This document shows, piece after piece, positions 1-7,007 of a DNA stretch of 64,000 nt (positions are counted from its first letter, which is position 1; each line of letters starts with the position of its first letter). The notes under the pieces were generated by a model. That model did not search any database. It saw only the letters and a program-made list of their open reading frames with translations, and was not told where the DNA came from. The stretch is from a virus: positions 1 through 64,000 of IMG/VR virus record IMGVR_UViG_3300037258_001099; one strand, 5' to 3'. The position numbers and the translations under genes are program-made.

Positions 1-8
1 AATAGGCG

Positions 9-212
9 CTACACTGCTGGTAATTCTTCTTCATCCAAGCAGTTAGTAAAACCAGTTGCCTGTTTGATCTCAGCTATTCGATCTTGAGAAAGGTTCTCCA
101 CTTTCAATGTTATAATGTCATGGGTGATATCTCCATGCATATCATGCTTCTTGAACCATTCAACAGCTTCTTTTGCATGTATATGGCTTCTGTAATACAA
201 TAAGTATGACAT
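9..212 (-). CDS. Small protein of unknown function (67 aa)
   Basis: Start chosen at 212 because AGAAAGG lies 8 nt upstream of that ATG; an in-frame ATG at 251 lacks a binding site. The 67-residue product is mixed charged/hydrophobic with an alternating strand-helix pattern (YYRSHIHAKEAVEWFKK, then HDIITLKVENL) and an acidic tail. No cysteine pairs, signal peptide or membrane segment. I do not recognise the family. It is the leftmost member of a leftward series of small phage-type genes. Confidence 0.7.
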   Translation of the reverse strand: MSYLLYYRSHIHAKEAVEWFKKHDMHGDITHDIITLKVENLSQDRIAEIKQATGFTNCLDEEELPAV

Positions 213-264
213 GTAATTTACCTTTCTGCCTTTCAAAATGTGTTGAAACATGTTGATTTCTGCA

Positions 265-530
265 CTTCAGCGTGAATGAGCCTCAGTGGCTCTACTACCC
301 ACACATCGCTGCAATACATCGCACTCTTTTCGAGTGTATGACCCTAGCCGGGCAAGTTACCGCTCTCTGGTTCCAATAGAGAGCAAAAGATCGGAGGTGA
401 ATACTCCGATTGCCGCATTTACGCTGGCACCATCCGTGATCCACTCTTTTGGTCGATTATTTCACGCCAAAGAATTGAAGGTTGCACGGTCAGCCTACTA
501 GTCGTGGTCGAGCTACTTCACGCTGGATTC
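265..530 (+). ncRNA. Candidate structured RNA, HEARO/omega-RNA-like
   Basis: This 266-nt gene-free stretch folds on paper into a closed multibranch structure. A perfect 9-bp stem (268-276 with 517-525) encloses perfect hairpins at 278-292 (GAGCC/GGCTC), 323-336 (CACTC/GAGTG), 362-384 (GCTCTCT/AGAGAGC) and 390-410 (ATCGGAG/CTCCGAT), plus CACG/CGTG at 485-505. Length, GC-rich hairpins and an ATGA at the 5-prime side recall HEARO RNAs, the omega RNAs of IscB; I know such RNAs can stand alone without an IscB gene, and no IscB is in this window. The strand and class are inference: the pairing would also be possible in the complement. The open frame 286-501 through it has no binding site. Confidence 0.55.
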
Positions 531-602
531 CCGTTGAACCCAAAAGATTTGTCCTACAAATGTCTTCAAAACGCATACGTTTCAATACTTTTGAATACAA
601 TT

Positions 603-968
603 TCAATTACTGCTAATCTCTCCTTGACGGCAAGATGGGCATGAGCCAATGCCAAATTTGACACGAAACTCTGCAATTCCCTCTAGAAGCTTGTCTATCG
701 CTTCTCCGTCTTCAGGTCCCAGTGCCATAATGCAGTCTTCAGCAAGATGGTGGATATCCCACTGAAAGTTGCTGTACTTTTCATCACCGCGAGCCCTGCG
801 ATCACCAAGTTCACCCAAAATCTGAGCGGAGCTCAGTGTTAATTCATCAATAGTCACTCCCATCTCTCTTGACTCTGGGCTATAATCGTTCCTGTCTCGA
901 TGCTTTAGAATGGCACCCAAAGCCTCCCGTAGCTGATTGGTTGAGATTGCTGTAATGTCTGTAGCCAT
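603..968 (-). CDS. Hypothetical protein (121 aa) with C-terminal CPSC
   Basis: Binding site AGAAAGGAAA sits 6 nt before the ATG at 968. Residues 10-75 are helical and charged; the C-terminus has a single CPSC pair (residues 112-115), too little for a zinc finger on its own. No membrane segment. Spaced well from both neighbours, so it may have its own transcript. Family not recognised. Confidence 0.8.
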   Translation of the reverse strand: MATDITAISTNQLREALGAILKHRDRNDYSPESREMGVTIDELTLSSAQILGELGDRRARGDEKYSNFQWDIHHLAEDCIMALGPEDGEAIDKLLEGIAEFRVKFGIGSCPSCRQGEISSN

Positions 969-1069
969 ACCTGTTTCCTTTCTTTCAAAAATGGAATACT
1001 AATCTAACTTCAGCTTACTAATGATACATCACAAAAGCTGGAGGTGTCAATGAGGGCAGAGAAAGGAAA

Positions 1070-1126
1070 GGCCAGCAGGACATGGATGTGGTTAATGTGG
1101 TTAATGTGGTTAATTTGATGCTGGCC
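1070..1126. repeat. Hairpin enclosing three 9-bp direct repeats
   Basis: GGCCAGCA (1070-1077) and TGCTGGCC (1119-1126) form a perfect 8-bp inverted repeat. The loop holds three exact tandem copies of GTGGTTAAT at 1088-1114. It lies between the convergent end of the nuclease gene and the upstream region of the 603-968 gene, so it may be a terminator-like hairpin or a protein-binding array. There is no T tract. Confidence 0.6.
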
Positions 1127-1152
1127 GAATCTATCGTAGCAACGCTGTCAAA

Positions 1153-1527
1153 TTAATAGATCCTGGAGAGGATGGCGAAGAGTTTGTCGGCATCCATAAT
1201 TGCGAGCGTCTTGCGTGTCCCTTTGGGTTTTACTAACAGCAGGCCAAAGTCCATCTTCTTTGCTTTGGCCTGTGCTTCTACCTGATCAAACCAGGAGAGG
1301 TGAATAGAGATAGATTTATCACCACATTTGAGGATAGTTGCCGTGCGTAGCTTGCACTCCCCGATGATCTTTTCGGCGATGATGAGGTCCCCTGGAAAGT
1401 CCTTGTGCGCTCCTGAGAGCATCTGGCGCTCAGTTGGTAGCCCTGCCTTGCGTGCCTTATCACGAGCGCTATACTCAAATCTTGTTCCGGTTTTTTGATT
1501 GGGATTGCCTTCTCGCTTAGGAGACAT
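1153..1527 (-). CDS. PD-(D/E)XK nuclease, Holliday-junction-resolvase-like
   Basis: 124 aa. The pattern FEYSARDKARKAG at residues 17-29, then FPGDL (44-48) and GECKL (56-60), matches the PD-(D/E)XK core as found in archaeal-type Hjc resolvases and small phage nucleases: an N-terminal glutamate, the D of PGD, and E-x-K. The length fits a minimal single-domain resolvase. It would cut branched or damaged DNA during phage replication or packaging. Neighbours are small unknown genes. Specificity (junction, single-strand, restriction-like) cannot be decided from sequence alone; the catalytic residues appear intact. Confidence 0.65.
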   Translation of the reverse strand: MSPKREGNPNQKTGTRFEYSARDKARKAGLPTERQMLSGAHKDFPGDLIIAEKIIGECKLRTATILKCGDKSISIHLSWFDQVEAQAKAKKMDFGLLLVKPKGTRKTLAIMDADKLFAILSRIY

Positions 1528-1592
1528 CTGGTGGCCTCACCTTCTCTAGGATGCGGATAAATTGGCTGATAGTGATCGTTGGTGACTCACTA

Positions 1593-1814
1593 TCATCTAC
1601 AAAACCGACAGCTTGCTCTATCCAGAATGGCTCGGGGTACTTCCATGAACCAACGACCAGATAATGCTTTTACAGGCTGCTCTAGGAGCTCACTAAAGCA
1701 CTGCGCCAGTGGACAGCTATAGGGAGAATTAATCACCCCAGCAGCAGCACTTGGATCTTTAGAGAGCGCCCAAGTATGAGCTATCTCCCACTTGAAGAGA
1801 TCGTATACTTGCAT
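1593..1814 (-). CDS. CPIA-motif family protein, diverged short member
   Basis: 73 aa, start at 1814 after AGAGGGGGT. Contains WALSKDP followed by SPYSCPLAQCF, which resembles both the tandem family at 3291-4775 (CPIA-x-FY core) and, more closely, the protein at 19136-19486 (WARSKDP, then HSPFVACF). The conserved C-P-[IL]-[AST] element is present, but the usual second half is short and ends in CRFC. Function unknown. Confidence 0.7.
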   Translation of the reverse strand: MQVYDLFKWEIAHTWALSKDPSAAAGVINSPYSCPLAQCFSELLEQPVKALSGRWFMEVPRAILDRASCRFCR

Positions 1815-1817
1815 GGT

Positions 1818-2030
1818 CTACCCCCTCTTGATCCCATCGACCATTTCCTGGCACACATCACAGCGATACTTGATGCCAGATCTGCCTGTGACAAGCACGA
1901 TATGGCAGGGGCAGAGCGGTACACTACAGAGATGACAATTATCGTAGCGCTCTTCGGCGCAAAACTCGCAGAACTGTTTGTGCTCGGCTTCCCTTGCCAC
2001 TTGTTCAACTTCCGCCATAATGTCAAGCAC
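1818..2030 (-). CDS. Small zinc-binding protein
   Basis: 70 aa. Cysteine pairs CEFC, CHLC, CPC and CDVC plus histidines suggest two interleaved zinc sites. GTG start at 2030 overlaps the upstream gene's stop by one base, with GTGGAG upstream; an ATG four codons later is the alternative. The stop lies just before the start of the next gene, so this is a coupled operon. Could bind nucleic acid or protein; no further assignment possible. Confidence 0.7.
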   Translation of the reverse strand: MLDIMAEVEQVAREAEHKQFCEFCAEERYDNCHLCSVPLCPCHIVLVTGRSGIKYRCDVCQEMVDGIKRG

Positions 2031-2236
2031 TATTTTTTTTCTCCACTTTCTGTTTTATCGTAAGCAAGAACGAGAGTTCGTTTTTCTTCAAAGAGGCTTT
2101 CCTGAATACAGATTTCCCCACGAAAACTACGAGTTCTCCCGCATTCACAACGAACTTGCTTTTGTCCTTCTTTTCCAAATTTGCCTGGCATATAGCGCTG
2201 CGTTACTATTGTTCGACATAGTGGGCAGATAGCCAT
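2030..2236 (-). CDS. Zinc-ribbon protein
   Basis: 68 aa, strong binding site AGAGGAGG before the ATG at 2236. CPLC near residue 4 and CEC near residue 30 form a zinc ribbon; the rest is basic and acidic with no membrane segment. First gene of the short operon running to 1593. Such ribbons in phages usually bind nucleic acid or RNA polymerase, but nothing here proves it. Confidence 0.7.
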   Translation of the reverse strand: MAICPLCRTIVTQRYMPGKFGKEGQKQVRCECGRTRSFRGEICIQESLFEEKRTLVLAYDKTESGEKK

Positions 2237-2284
2237 TGCAGGCCTCCTCTCCGCTAAGAGGGGATCTAGTCCCCTCTTCTCATT

Positions 2285-2581
2285 CTAACATACTGTCATT
2301 AGCCTTTGATACGATTCAGGGGTATTGAAGGCATAGCTGTTAGGTTGTGTAGCCTGGACTATACGCCCCTGGTCAAATCCTGAGAGGTAGCTTGGTGTGT
2401 AGAAACAAAGTTCTATATCTTCACCATGCTCTTCTGTGACACTTACATCACTTGCTGATATTTTAATCATCTCTAGTAAGAGAGATTCTCGGCGTTCTAC
2501 TGTGAGCTCCCACTCTTCTGAGTTGCTATCAAAGAAGAGGGAATGTTGATAAGCATGATTGCGGTTTATGTTATTTGCCAC
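2285..2581 (-). CDS. Hypothetical protein (98 aa)
   Basis: GTG start at 2581 chosen because AGAAAGG lies 7 nt upstream; an ATG at 2620 would overlap the neighbouring gene by 50 nt and lacks such a site. The protein has an acidic central part and a C-terminal half rich in Y, F and P. Overlaps the upstream gene by 11 nt. Not recognised. Confidence 0.7.
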   Translation of the reverse strand: MANNINRNHAYQHSLFFDSNSEEWELTVERRESLLLEMIKISASDVSVTEEHGEDIELCFYTPSYLSGFDQGRIVQATQPNSYAFNTPESYQRLMTVC

Positions 2582-2822
2582 GAGCTTGCCTTTCTTTTCT
2601 TTGCTGAAGCACCCAGGCATTTCTTCGCTGAATTGCTGTCTTGTACATGTTTGCCTCTTCTATCACCTCTTTAGCAGTCATTATGCGCTCTGGACAACTA
2701 TTGTCACTAGAGGTAATATAATTTCCGTTTCCATCAGTATGGATTTCAACTCTGTACAACAGTGTTCTAATGTGCTCTTCTGAGTTTAGAAAGAGAAGAG
2801 CTTGTTCGAGTTCTTCGTTCAC
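2571..2822 (-). CDS. Hypothetical protein (83 aa)
   Basis: GTG start at 2822 with GGGAG upstream, located inside the end of the preceding gene. Acidic helical N-terminus (EELEQALLFLNSEEH) and a very basic C-terminal tail (QQRKERQARGK). No known motif. Translationally coupled to both neighbours. Confidence 0.7.
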   Translation of the reverse strand: MNEELEQALLFLNSEEHIRTLLYRVEIHTDGNGNYITSSDNSCPERIMTAKEVIEEANMYKTAIQRRNAWVLQQRKERQARGK

Positions 2823-2823
2823 T

Positions 2824-3276
2824 TTATTCTCCCATCACAAGGTCACTTAGTTGCGAATACAACTCTTGCCCGAGGATCTTGGTGATCTTGGTGTAGTAGT
2901 CCTTGCAGGCCTCATACCAATTTCGCTGAAACTCCTGACCGTGTTCGTATCCCTCCTCGTCCTCAAACAAGTAGTCGTAGTCATACTCCTGATGCCATCG
3001 CTCGTATGACTCCAGGCATCCTCCATGCTCAGCTTCCTCTACAGCGAACCAGAGAGCCTCTGAAAGGTTCTGTCCCCAGACACCTACCCCAGAGTAGGTG
3101 TATAGCCACTCATAGCCCTCTACGCCCTCCCTAGTAAGCTTAGTTTCATAAGAATGGCCTCCCCAGACTTTAGAGATGTTGGTGCATCTGCGGGGCACGG
3201 TCGCAATGCCGTGCTCTCCAATACAGATGCCATGTGTGTCTATAAATTCCTCAATTTTGTCTTTCGTTGCTATCAT
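2824..3276 (-). CDS. Hypothetical acidic protein (150 aa)
   Basis: Start at 3276 is fixed by AGAAAGGAAA 7 nt upstream; the longer reading frame to 3393 is rejected because it overlaps the next gene for 100 nt. Rich in tyrosine, tryptophan and glutamate (EYDYDYLFEDEEGYEH) with WGGHSYE and WGQNLSEALW. No cysteine clusters or membrane parts. Charge and length would fit a DNA-mimic or an enzyme inhibitor, but that is speculation. Confidence 0.75.
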   Translation of the reverse strand: MIATKDKIEEFIDTHGICIGEHGIATVPRRCTNISKVWGGHSYETKLTREGVEGYEWLYTYSGVGVWGQNLSEALWFAVEEAEHGGCLESYERWHQEYDYDYLFEDEEGYEHGQEFQRNWYEACKDYYTKITKILGQELYSQLSDLVMGE

Positions 3277-3290
3277 GGGTGTTTTCCTTT

Positions 3291-3611
3291 CTAACTCTTG
3301 AACATCTGGAAACCCTGAGACGGGCCATTTAAGCTCCCTTTGCTGCCCAGATCCGCTACTGGATCGAGTCCTCGGACGAACCTTGTGGACCAAAGTGCCA
3401 TTGGTCGCTGATTCTTAGACCAGCTATCTCCACTACAGAGTCTGATTCTGTCTCCTGTGGCAGTTACTTGCATTTGGTGCTGCTCCAGATAGAATCTGGT
3501 AATTGGGCACCTTAGTGAGCTCATAGGCACTCCAACATCTTCATTCATGTGTTTCAAAAGAAAAGCTCGAAGCTCTTCCTCTTTGAGCTCTGGTAAATCT
3601 AACTGTTCCAT
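3291..3611 (-). CDS. CPIA-motif tandem family member 1
   Basis: 106 aa. Begins MEQLDLPELKEEELRAF, nearly identical to the next member, then DVGVPMSSLRCPITRFYLEQH and later MALWSTRFVRGLD. Shared blocks are the E-E-L-R helix, C-P-I-[AT]-x-[FY]-[YF], and LW-x-x-x-F-V-x-G. The last 30 residues (GSKGSLNGPSQGF) no longer match the others, as if the tail was lost by frameshift or replaced. Overlaps the upstream gene by 13 nt. Function unknown. Confidence 0.8.
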   Translation of the reverse strand: MEQLDLPELKEEELRAFLLKHMNEDVGVPMSSLRCPITRFYLEQHQMQVTATGDRIRLCSGDSWSKNQRPMALWSTRFVRGLDPVADLGSKGSLNGPSQGFQMFKS

Positions 3612-3940
3612 ATTTCCTCTCTCGCTTTTGCCAATGCAACGGACCTTTCAAGAATGACAAGTGCTTCATTTCCGGTGACGTATTGGTCGGGATACTCTCT
3701 ATCTATGCCCGAAACAAAGCTTGCAGACCAGGGAGCGTGATCCACTCCTCTCGTTTGCTTCTGCTGGCGGATCATGAAGCTGTCAACGGCCACATCTATT
3801 CCATGCCTGTCTTTGTAAAACCAGGCAATGGGACAGTAGTAGCTCAATCCAGTTGTGCCAACATAGGTATCTCCATGCTCCTGGAAGTATGCACGGAGCT
3901 CTTCCTCTTTGAGCTCTGGCAAGGTTATTGTCTGTTCCAT
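3599..3940 (-). CDS. CPIA-motif tandem family member 2
   Basis: 113 aa, binding site AGGAAGGAAG. LPELKEEELRAYFQEHG, then YYCPIAWFYKDRHGIDVAV, then PWSASFVSGID and a C-terminal helix GNEALVILERSVALA. This is the fullest form of the family: a helical N-terminus, a CPIA-FY segment with a following H-x-x-D-V strand, a W-x-x-F-V-x-G-I segment and a closing helix. One conserved cysteine only, so not a zinc finger. Likely a small globular phage protein that has been duplicated in place. Confidence 0.85.
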   Translation of the reverse strand: MEQTITLPELKEEELRAYFQEHGDTYVGTTGLSYYCPIAWFYKDRHGIDVAVDSFMIRQQKQTRGVDHAPWSASFVSGIDREYPDQYVTGNEALVILERSVALAKAREEIWNS

Positions 3941-4263
3941 TCTGCTTCCTTCCTGTTTGCTGACTCAACAGCCTGATTGAGAATACTCTTTGCCTGATGA
4001 CCTGTAATAAAGCGATTGTCGTAGGCTTTATCTGCCATTCGCACAAATGCAGTGGCCCACAAGGGTAGCTCCTGATTACATCCAGGTAATGAGAAAAACC
4101 AGATAGAGAGGCCATTTACAACAACGTCTAACTCATGCTTTACTGCGTAGTACTGAGCAATGGGACAGCTACACTGGCTTCCTGTGAGACCAGCATCGCA
4201 GTCTCCTAGCTCCTCAAAGTAGTCTCGTAGATCCTCTTCTGTAAGCTCTGGTGTTGCAATCAT
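3925..4263 (-). CDS. CPIA-motif tandem family member 3
   Basis: 112 aa, binding site GGGAGGAAGG. PELTEEDLRDYFEE, then CSCPIAQYYAVKHELDVVV, LPLWATAFVR and a C-terminal helix ending NRKEAEWN, similar to the WNS end of member 2. Same order of blocks as its downstream paralogs; overlap of 16 nt with the next gene indicates coupled translation. Confidence 0.85.
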   Translation of the reverse strand: MIATPELTEEDLRDYFEELGDCDAGLTGSQCSCPIAQYYAVKHELDVVVNGLSIWFFSLPGCNQELPLWATAFVRMADKAYDNRFITGHQAKSILNQAVESANRKEAEWNRQ

Positions 4264-4463
4264 GCTTGTCCTTCCTCCCGAGCATATTCTTCATACTTTG
4301 TACCCTTGCTCCACCCTGGATAGATGGTGTTGAGCAAGTCTATACATAGCTCTAGCTGGCCCATACCTTTGATTATGTCAGGGTCCTCTGGCTCTACATA
4401 AGCGACAGGCCACACTTCTATTAATTTCATCATGAGCAAGGCCTTGATCTCGTTCTTTTCCAT
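4260..4463 (-). CDS. Small helical protein (67 aa)
   Basis: Binding site GGGAGGA before the ATG at 4463; overlaps the next start by 4 nt (ATGA). Predicted mostly helical with a WSKGTKYEEYAREE tail. Lies inside the CPIA family cluster but lacks its motif. Not recognised. Confidence 0.75.
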   Translation of the reverse strand: MEKNEIKALLMMKLIEVWPVAYVEPEDPDIIKGMGQLELCIDLLNTIYPGWSKGTKYEEYAREEGQA

Positions 4464-4775
4464 TTAGTCCTCCCTCGCTAATACTTCGTCCAAGACTTCA
4501 AGTGCCTCAGAGCCGTAAACACACTCAGGTTTCTCATAAGTGCCGTCATCGATCCCTGTGATAAAGCGGCGCTCCCATAGCTCAAGGTTGCGAGCTGTTT
4601 CTGGTGAGTGCCGTATGTGAAGCTTTTCATTACCCACAATGACATCAAGATTGTGTCTTGCCCAGAAGTACACAGAGAGTGGACAATTTTCTGAGTCACA
4701 TGGGTTCCCAATATCATCGTCTTCTTTTTCCTGAAAGAACTTACGAAGATCCTGCGGGTCAACTTTGAGGTTCAT
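4464..4775 (-). CDS. CPIA-motif tandem family member 4
   Basis: 103 aa, binding site AGAAAGGAG. DPQDLRKFFQEKEDDDIG, then ENCPLSVYFWARHNLDVIV, LELWERRFITGID and a closing helix SEALEVLDEVLA. Carries all family blocks but is the most diverged of the four neighbours. It overlaps the operon's first gene by 4 nt, so the family sits directly behind the 5102-5115 motif as one transcription unit. Confidence 0.85.
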   Translation of the reverse strand: MNLKVDPQDLRKFFQEKEDDDIGNPCDSENCPLSVYFWARHNLDVIVGNEKLHIRHSPETARNLELWERRFITGIDDGTYEKPECVYGSEALEVLDEVLARED

Positions 4776-5068
4776 GCCCTTGCTCCTTTCTCTTTGGCTG
4801 CATCAATTGCAGCACCAATATAATCAAGCAGCTCTCCTGCTTGTGCCTCAGTGATAAGGCCAGCAACTCCTGCGCTGGTTACTGTTCCCAATAGGCAGGC
4901 TGGATAGAGAAAGTTCTGGACATACTGTTTCCTCTGCTCGTTCTCGATCCAACCTGTTGCCTGCTCGATAGTCAGACCTGACAGAACATTGGCCTGACTT
5001 CTAGTGATATCTGAGCGGATCTGGATACTGGTCTGCTCTATCGCTTCTTTGTGCGTAAAATCTGTCAT
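4772..5068 (-). CDS. Hypothetical protein, first gene of the CPIA operon
   Basis: 98 aa; start at 5068 chosen for AGAAAGGAG 9 nt upstream rather than an ATG at 5092. Helical, with a hydrophobic middle (YPACLLGTVTSAGVAGLITEAQAGELL) that could be a weak membrane segment or a buried helix. Lies 33 nt behind the repeated motif at 5102-5115, which probably marks the 5-prime end of this transcript. Confidence 0.8.
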   Translation of the reverse strand: MTDFTHKEAIEQTSIQIRSDITRSQANVLSGLTIEQATGWIENEQRKQYVQNFLYPACLLGTVTSAGVAGLITEAQAGELLDYIGAAIDAAKEKGARA

Positions 5069-5101
5069 ACGTGTGATCTCCTTTCTACTCACTTGCCTGA
5101 T

Positions 5102-5115
5102 CGACTTTTCCTTAA
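5102..5115 (-). promoter_or_regulatory. Copy 1 of repeated motif TTAAGGAAAAGTCG
   Basis: Exact minus-strand TTAAGGAAAAGTCG followed by AT, 33 nt before the start at 5068. One of ten copies, all on the minus strand and each placed before the first gene of a leftward unit. Here it heads the CPIA-family operon. Possible promoter element, operator or stoperator-like site. Confidence 0.75.
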
Positions 5116-5132
5116 ATCGTTCGGATATAAAT

Positions 5133-5176
5133 ATTGGTGGAATGATAATACATAGTCACACTATCATTCCACCAAT
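5133..5176. repeat. Perfect 15-bp inverted repeat
   Basis: ATTGGTGGAATGATA (5133-5147) and its complement (5162-5176) with a 14-nt spacer. It lies downstream of the 5197-5718 gene and just upstream of motif copy 1, so it can serve as terminator hairpin or as an operator. No T tract follows on the minus strand. CTATCATTCCAC (5161-5172) recurs at 26125-26136 in another promoter region, which favours a protein-binding role. Confidence 0.7.
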
Positions 5177-5196
5177 CTGAGTACAGTATATCACAT

Positions 5197-5718
5197 TTAC
5201 GAGGCTTTTTTTGCCTCCTCTCGACCTCTGTAGAGCGGGAAGAGTCGCCCTTTCTCCTCAAGACAGAGGAGCAGCCACCAGCGATCCTCCTCATCAAGGA
5301 GATCTTGGTAGAGGATAACCTCACCGTCTTCGGAGAGCTTACGTCCTTTCAGGGCACACCGTATCGCGGCATGCAAGATTTGTGGGTCGCAGCAGCTTAC
5401 TGGATAGAGTTCACCCTGGTAGGAGAACCAGGAGTGGATCGCTGTGTCCAGGCTAATCGGGACAGTATTGCTTCCCTTTAAGGCTTTCCCATTTCTGGAG
5501 CCAGCTTGGCGCATATTCTCTCGTGCTATTTCCTTTTGAAGACATCCACAACTGAGAACATAGCCTGCAACGAGGCTACTTCTTCTAGCTATTTTCTCTC
5601 TCTTGCATTCACAGCGACAGAGCCAGATCTGCCCCTGTCTTGGATCTTTCTTGTAGAGGCAGATGGCAGTAAGACGCCCGAACTGTCTATCTTTGATGCT
5701 TTCAACTGGAGCATTCAT
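5197..5718 (-). CDS. Zn-finger DNA-binding protein, homing-endonuclease-associated type
   Basis: 173 aa, binding site AGAAAGGAAA. The N-terminal 75 residues show FGRLTAICL, then WLCRCECK and LSCGCLQKE, the treble-clef-like domain often found next to HNH or GIY-YIG parts in phage homing enzymes and also alone. No HNH or GIY motif follows; the remaining half (EDRWWLLLCLEEKGRLFPLY) is unrecognised. It could be a free-standing DNA-binding protein or a homing enzyme that has lost its nuclease. Confidence 0.65.
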   Translation of the reverse strand: MNAPVESIKDRQFGRLTAICLYKKDPRQGQIWLCRCECKREKIARRSSLVAGYVLSCGCLQKEIARENMRQAGSRNGKALKGSNTVPISLDTAIHSWFSYQGELYPVSCCDPQILHAAIRCALKGRKLSEDGEVILYQDLLDEEDRWWLLLCLEEKGRLFPLYRGREEAKKAS

Positions 5719-5772
5719 GTATGAGTTTTCCTTTCTCGTTTTTATGTATTCTGTGACTATAAGAACGATCTA

Positions 5773-6252
5773 CTACTTTCTGCCTGGAATGTTGACAATT
5801 ACATATCCATCGGCGTCTCTACGAGTTTCAGGAATGGGACGGCCATTAGACCTCCACTCCTTGTGGTATGCCTCCACACGATTGATCTGTACCTCTTCTG
5901 AGGCTTTCCACTGGTGCTGCGACCAGGGAGGCTTACTGGTCCGGCCAAAGACCCTGTTTTTGGCTGCCTCACGCATATCTGCGATGTGTTGTGCGAGGGT
6001 GTAGCCAAGAGGCTGTATGGTCACTTCGCAATCATGGCCCAGAGTAGCGATCACACGGTCCTCAAAGCTGTCTGGCTCTTGCTCTTTGATGTAGGCTACA
6101 ATAGCAGCCTTGTGCTCTCTGATGACCTTCCTGGCCTTATCTGTGAGGTTTTTCTTGGGATCTCTAAGCGAGAGCTTATCATCATCACAGAGGTGGATGA
6201 TTATCCCTAGCTCATCACAACGCTTCAGGATGGACTGGGCGGTTATTGGCAC
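5773..6252 (-). CDS. TubC_N-like docking/helical domain protein
   Basis: GTG start at 6252, directly behind AGAAAGGAGG; the longer frame would run through the upstream gene. 159 aa. Residues 1-55 (SILKRCDELGIIIHLCDDDKLSLR, LTDKARKVIREHKAAIVAYI) match the small TubC_N-type alpha-beta domain, often fused to or encoded beside phage primases. The C-terminal half is charged and unrecognised. Sits two genes from the primase-helicase, so a replication partner role is plausible. Confidence 0.65.
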   Translation of the reverse strand: MPITAQSILKRCDELGIIIHLCDDDKLSLRDPKKNLTDKARKVIREHKAAIVAYIKEQEPDSFEDRVIATLGHDCEVTIQPLGYTLAQHIADMREAAKNRVFGRTSKPPWSQHQWKASEEVQINRVEAYHKEWRSNGRPIPETRRDADGYVIVNIPGRK

Positions 6253-6310
6253 GAAGGCCTCCTTTCTGTTGAGGTGGGAGAACCAGATGTTGATTCTCCC
6301 TGATGACATG

Positions 6311-6889
6311 CTATCGATTGCGCTCAAAACGCGCCTGTCTGGCTGATCTGTATGCTTCGATGAGGCGAGGCGTCTTATGTATATCACCGTCATGCATACA
6401 TTCAGGGCATTCATCAGCAAGCCACCAGTTGATTCCTGTGCTTCGGCACTCTGGACATTGAAACCAAGCATACATATTATCGTGTTCTTTCCATCCACCG
6501 GATTTATTTGGGATCAAGGCATAGACGACCATGCCTTTAAAAAAAGTATCTGGTTGTATGCCTGTCCCTTCATTTCTGTTATACATACTTATAGGGGCAA
6601 AATCACTGCCCTCAAAGATGAATACACTTCTCATCGTTCCCTGGGCTAATCTTTCAGCTTTCTGAAACTCCTTACCTGTTCTGCTAATTTTCTCCCCTTT
6701 GATTTCTATCCATAGTTGTTGATCAGGTAGCCAGAAATCAGGGAGGTACTTCACCTCACCTAGAGAGTATCCTTCCTTTTCATACTCCCAGCGTATTTTC
6801 ATTGTGTCAAGAAAAACTGCGTGTCTTGCCTCGGTTCTGCTACGAAAACGACAATTATTGTAAATTGTCTCTATTGGATCAATGTCCAT
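6311..6889 (-). CDS. PD-(D/E)XK endonuclease with C-terminal zinc finger
   Basis: 192 aa, binding site GAAAGGAAA. FRSRTEARHAVFLD (glutamate at residue 20), then YLPDFWL (aspartate near 51) and WIEIKG (E-x-K near 62-64) give a complete PD-(D/E)XK core of the VSR/phage-nuclease type. CPEC at about 145 and CPEC at about 161 form a zinc site behind it. Likely acts on DNA flaps, recombination intermediates or host DNA. Preceded by motif copy 2. Confidence 0.7.
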   Translation of the reverse strand: MDIDPIETIYNNCRFRSRTEARHAVFLDTMKIRWEYEKEGYSLGEVKYLPDFWLPDQQLWIEIKGEKISRTGKEFQKAERLAQGTMRSVFIFEGSDFAPISMYNRNEGTGIQPDTFFKGMVVYALIPNKSGGWKEHDNMYAWFQCPECRSTGINWWLADECPECMHDGDIHKTPRLIEAYRSARQARFERNR

Positions 6890-6982
6890 CTTGTGTTTCC
6901 TTTCTTAGCTTATTGTTCTTCTAATGTTTCGATATACGTTCAACAAAACTACAAACAATAACCTAAAAAGAAAACCTCTTAT

Positions 6983-6996
6983 CGACTTTTCCTTAC
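6983..6996 (-). promoter_or_regulatory. Copy 2 of repeated motif (GTAAGGAAAAGTCG)
   Basis: One mismatch to the consensus at the first base, again followed by AT, 93 nt before the nuclease start at 6889 and just behind the primase stop. Separates the nuclease operon from the primase unit. Confidence 0.65.
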
Positions 6997-7007
6997 GATT
7001 TTTTTTA

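Noticed and set aside
286-501. Open frame of 71 codons on the plus strand
   Set aside because: No ribosome binding site and it runs through the stems of the candidate structured RNA; stems explain the sequence better.
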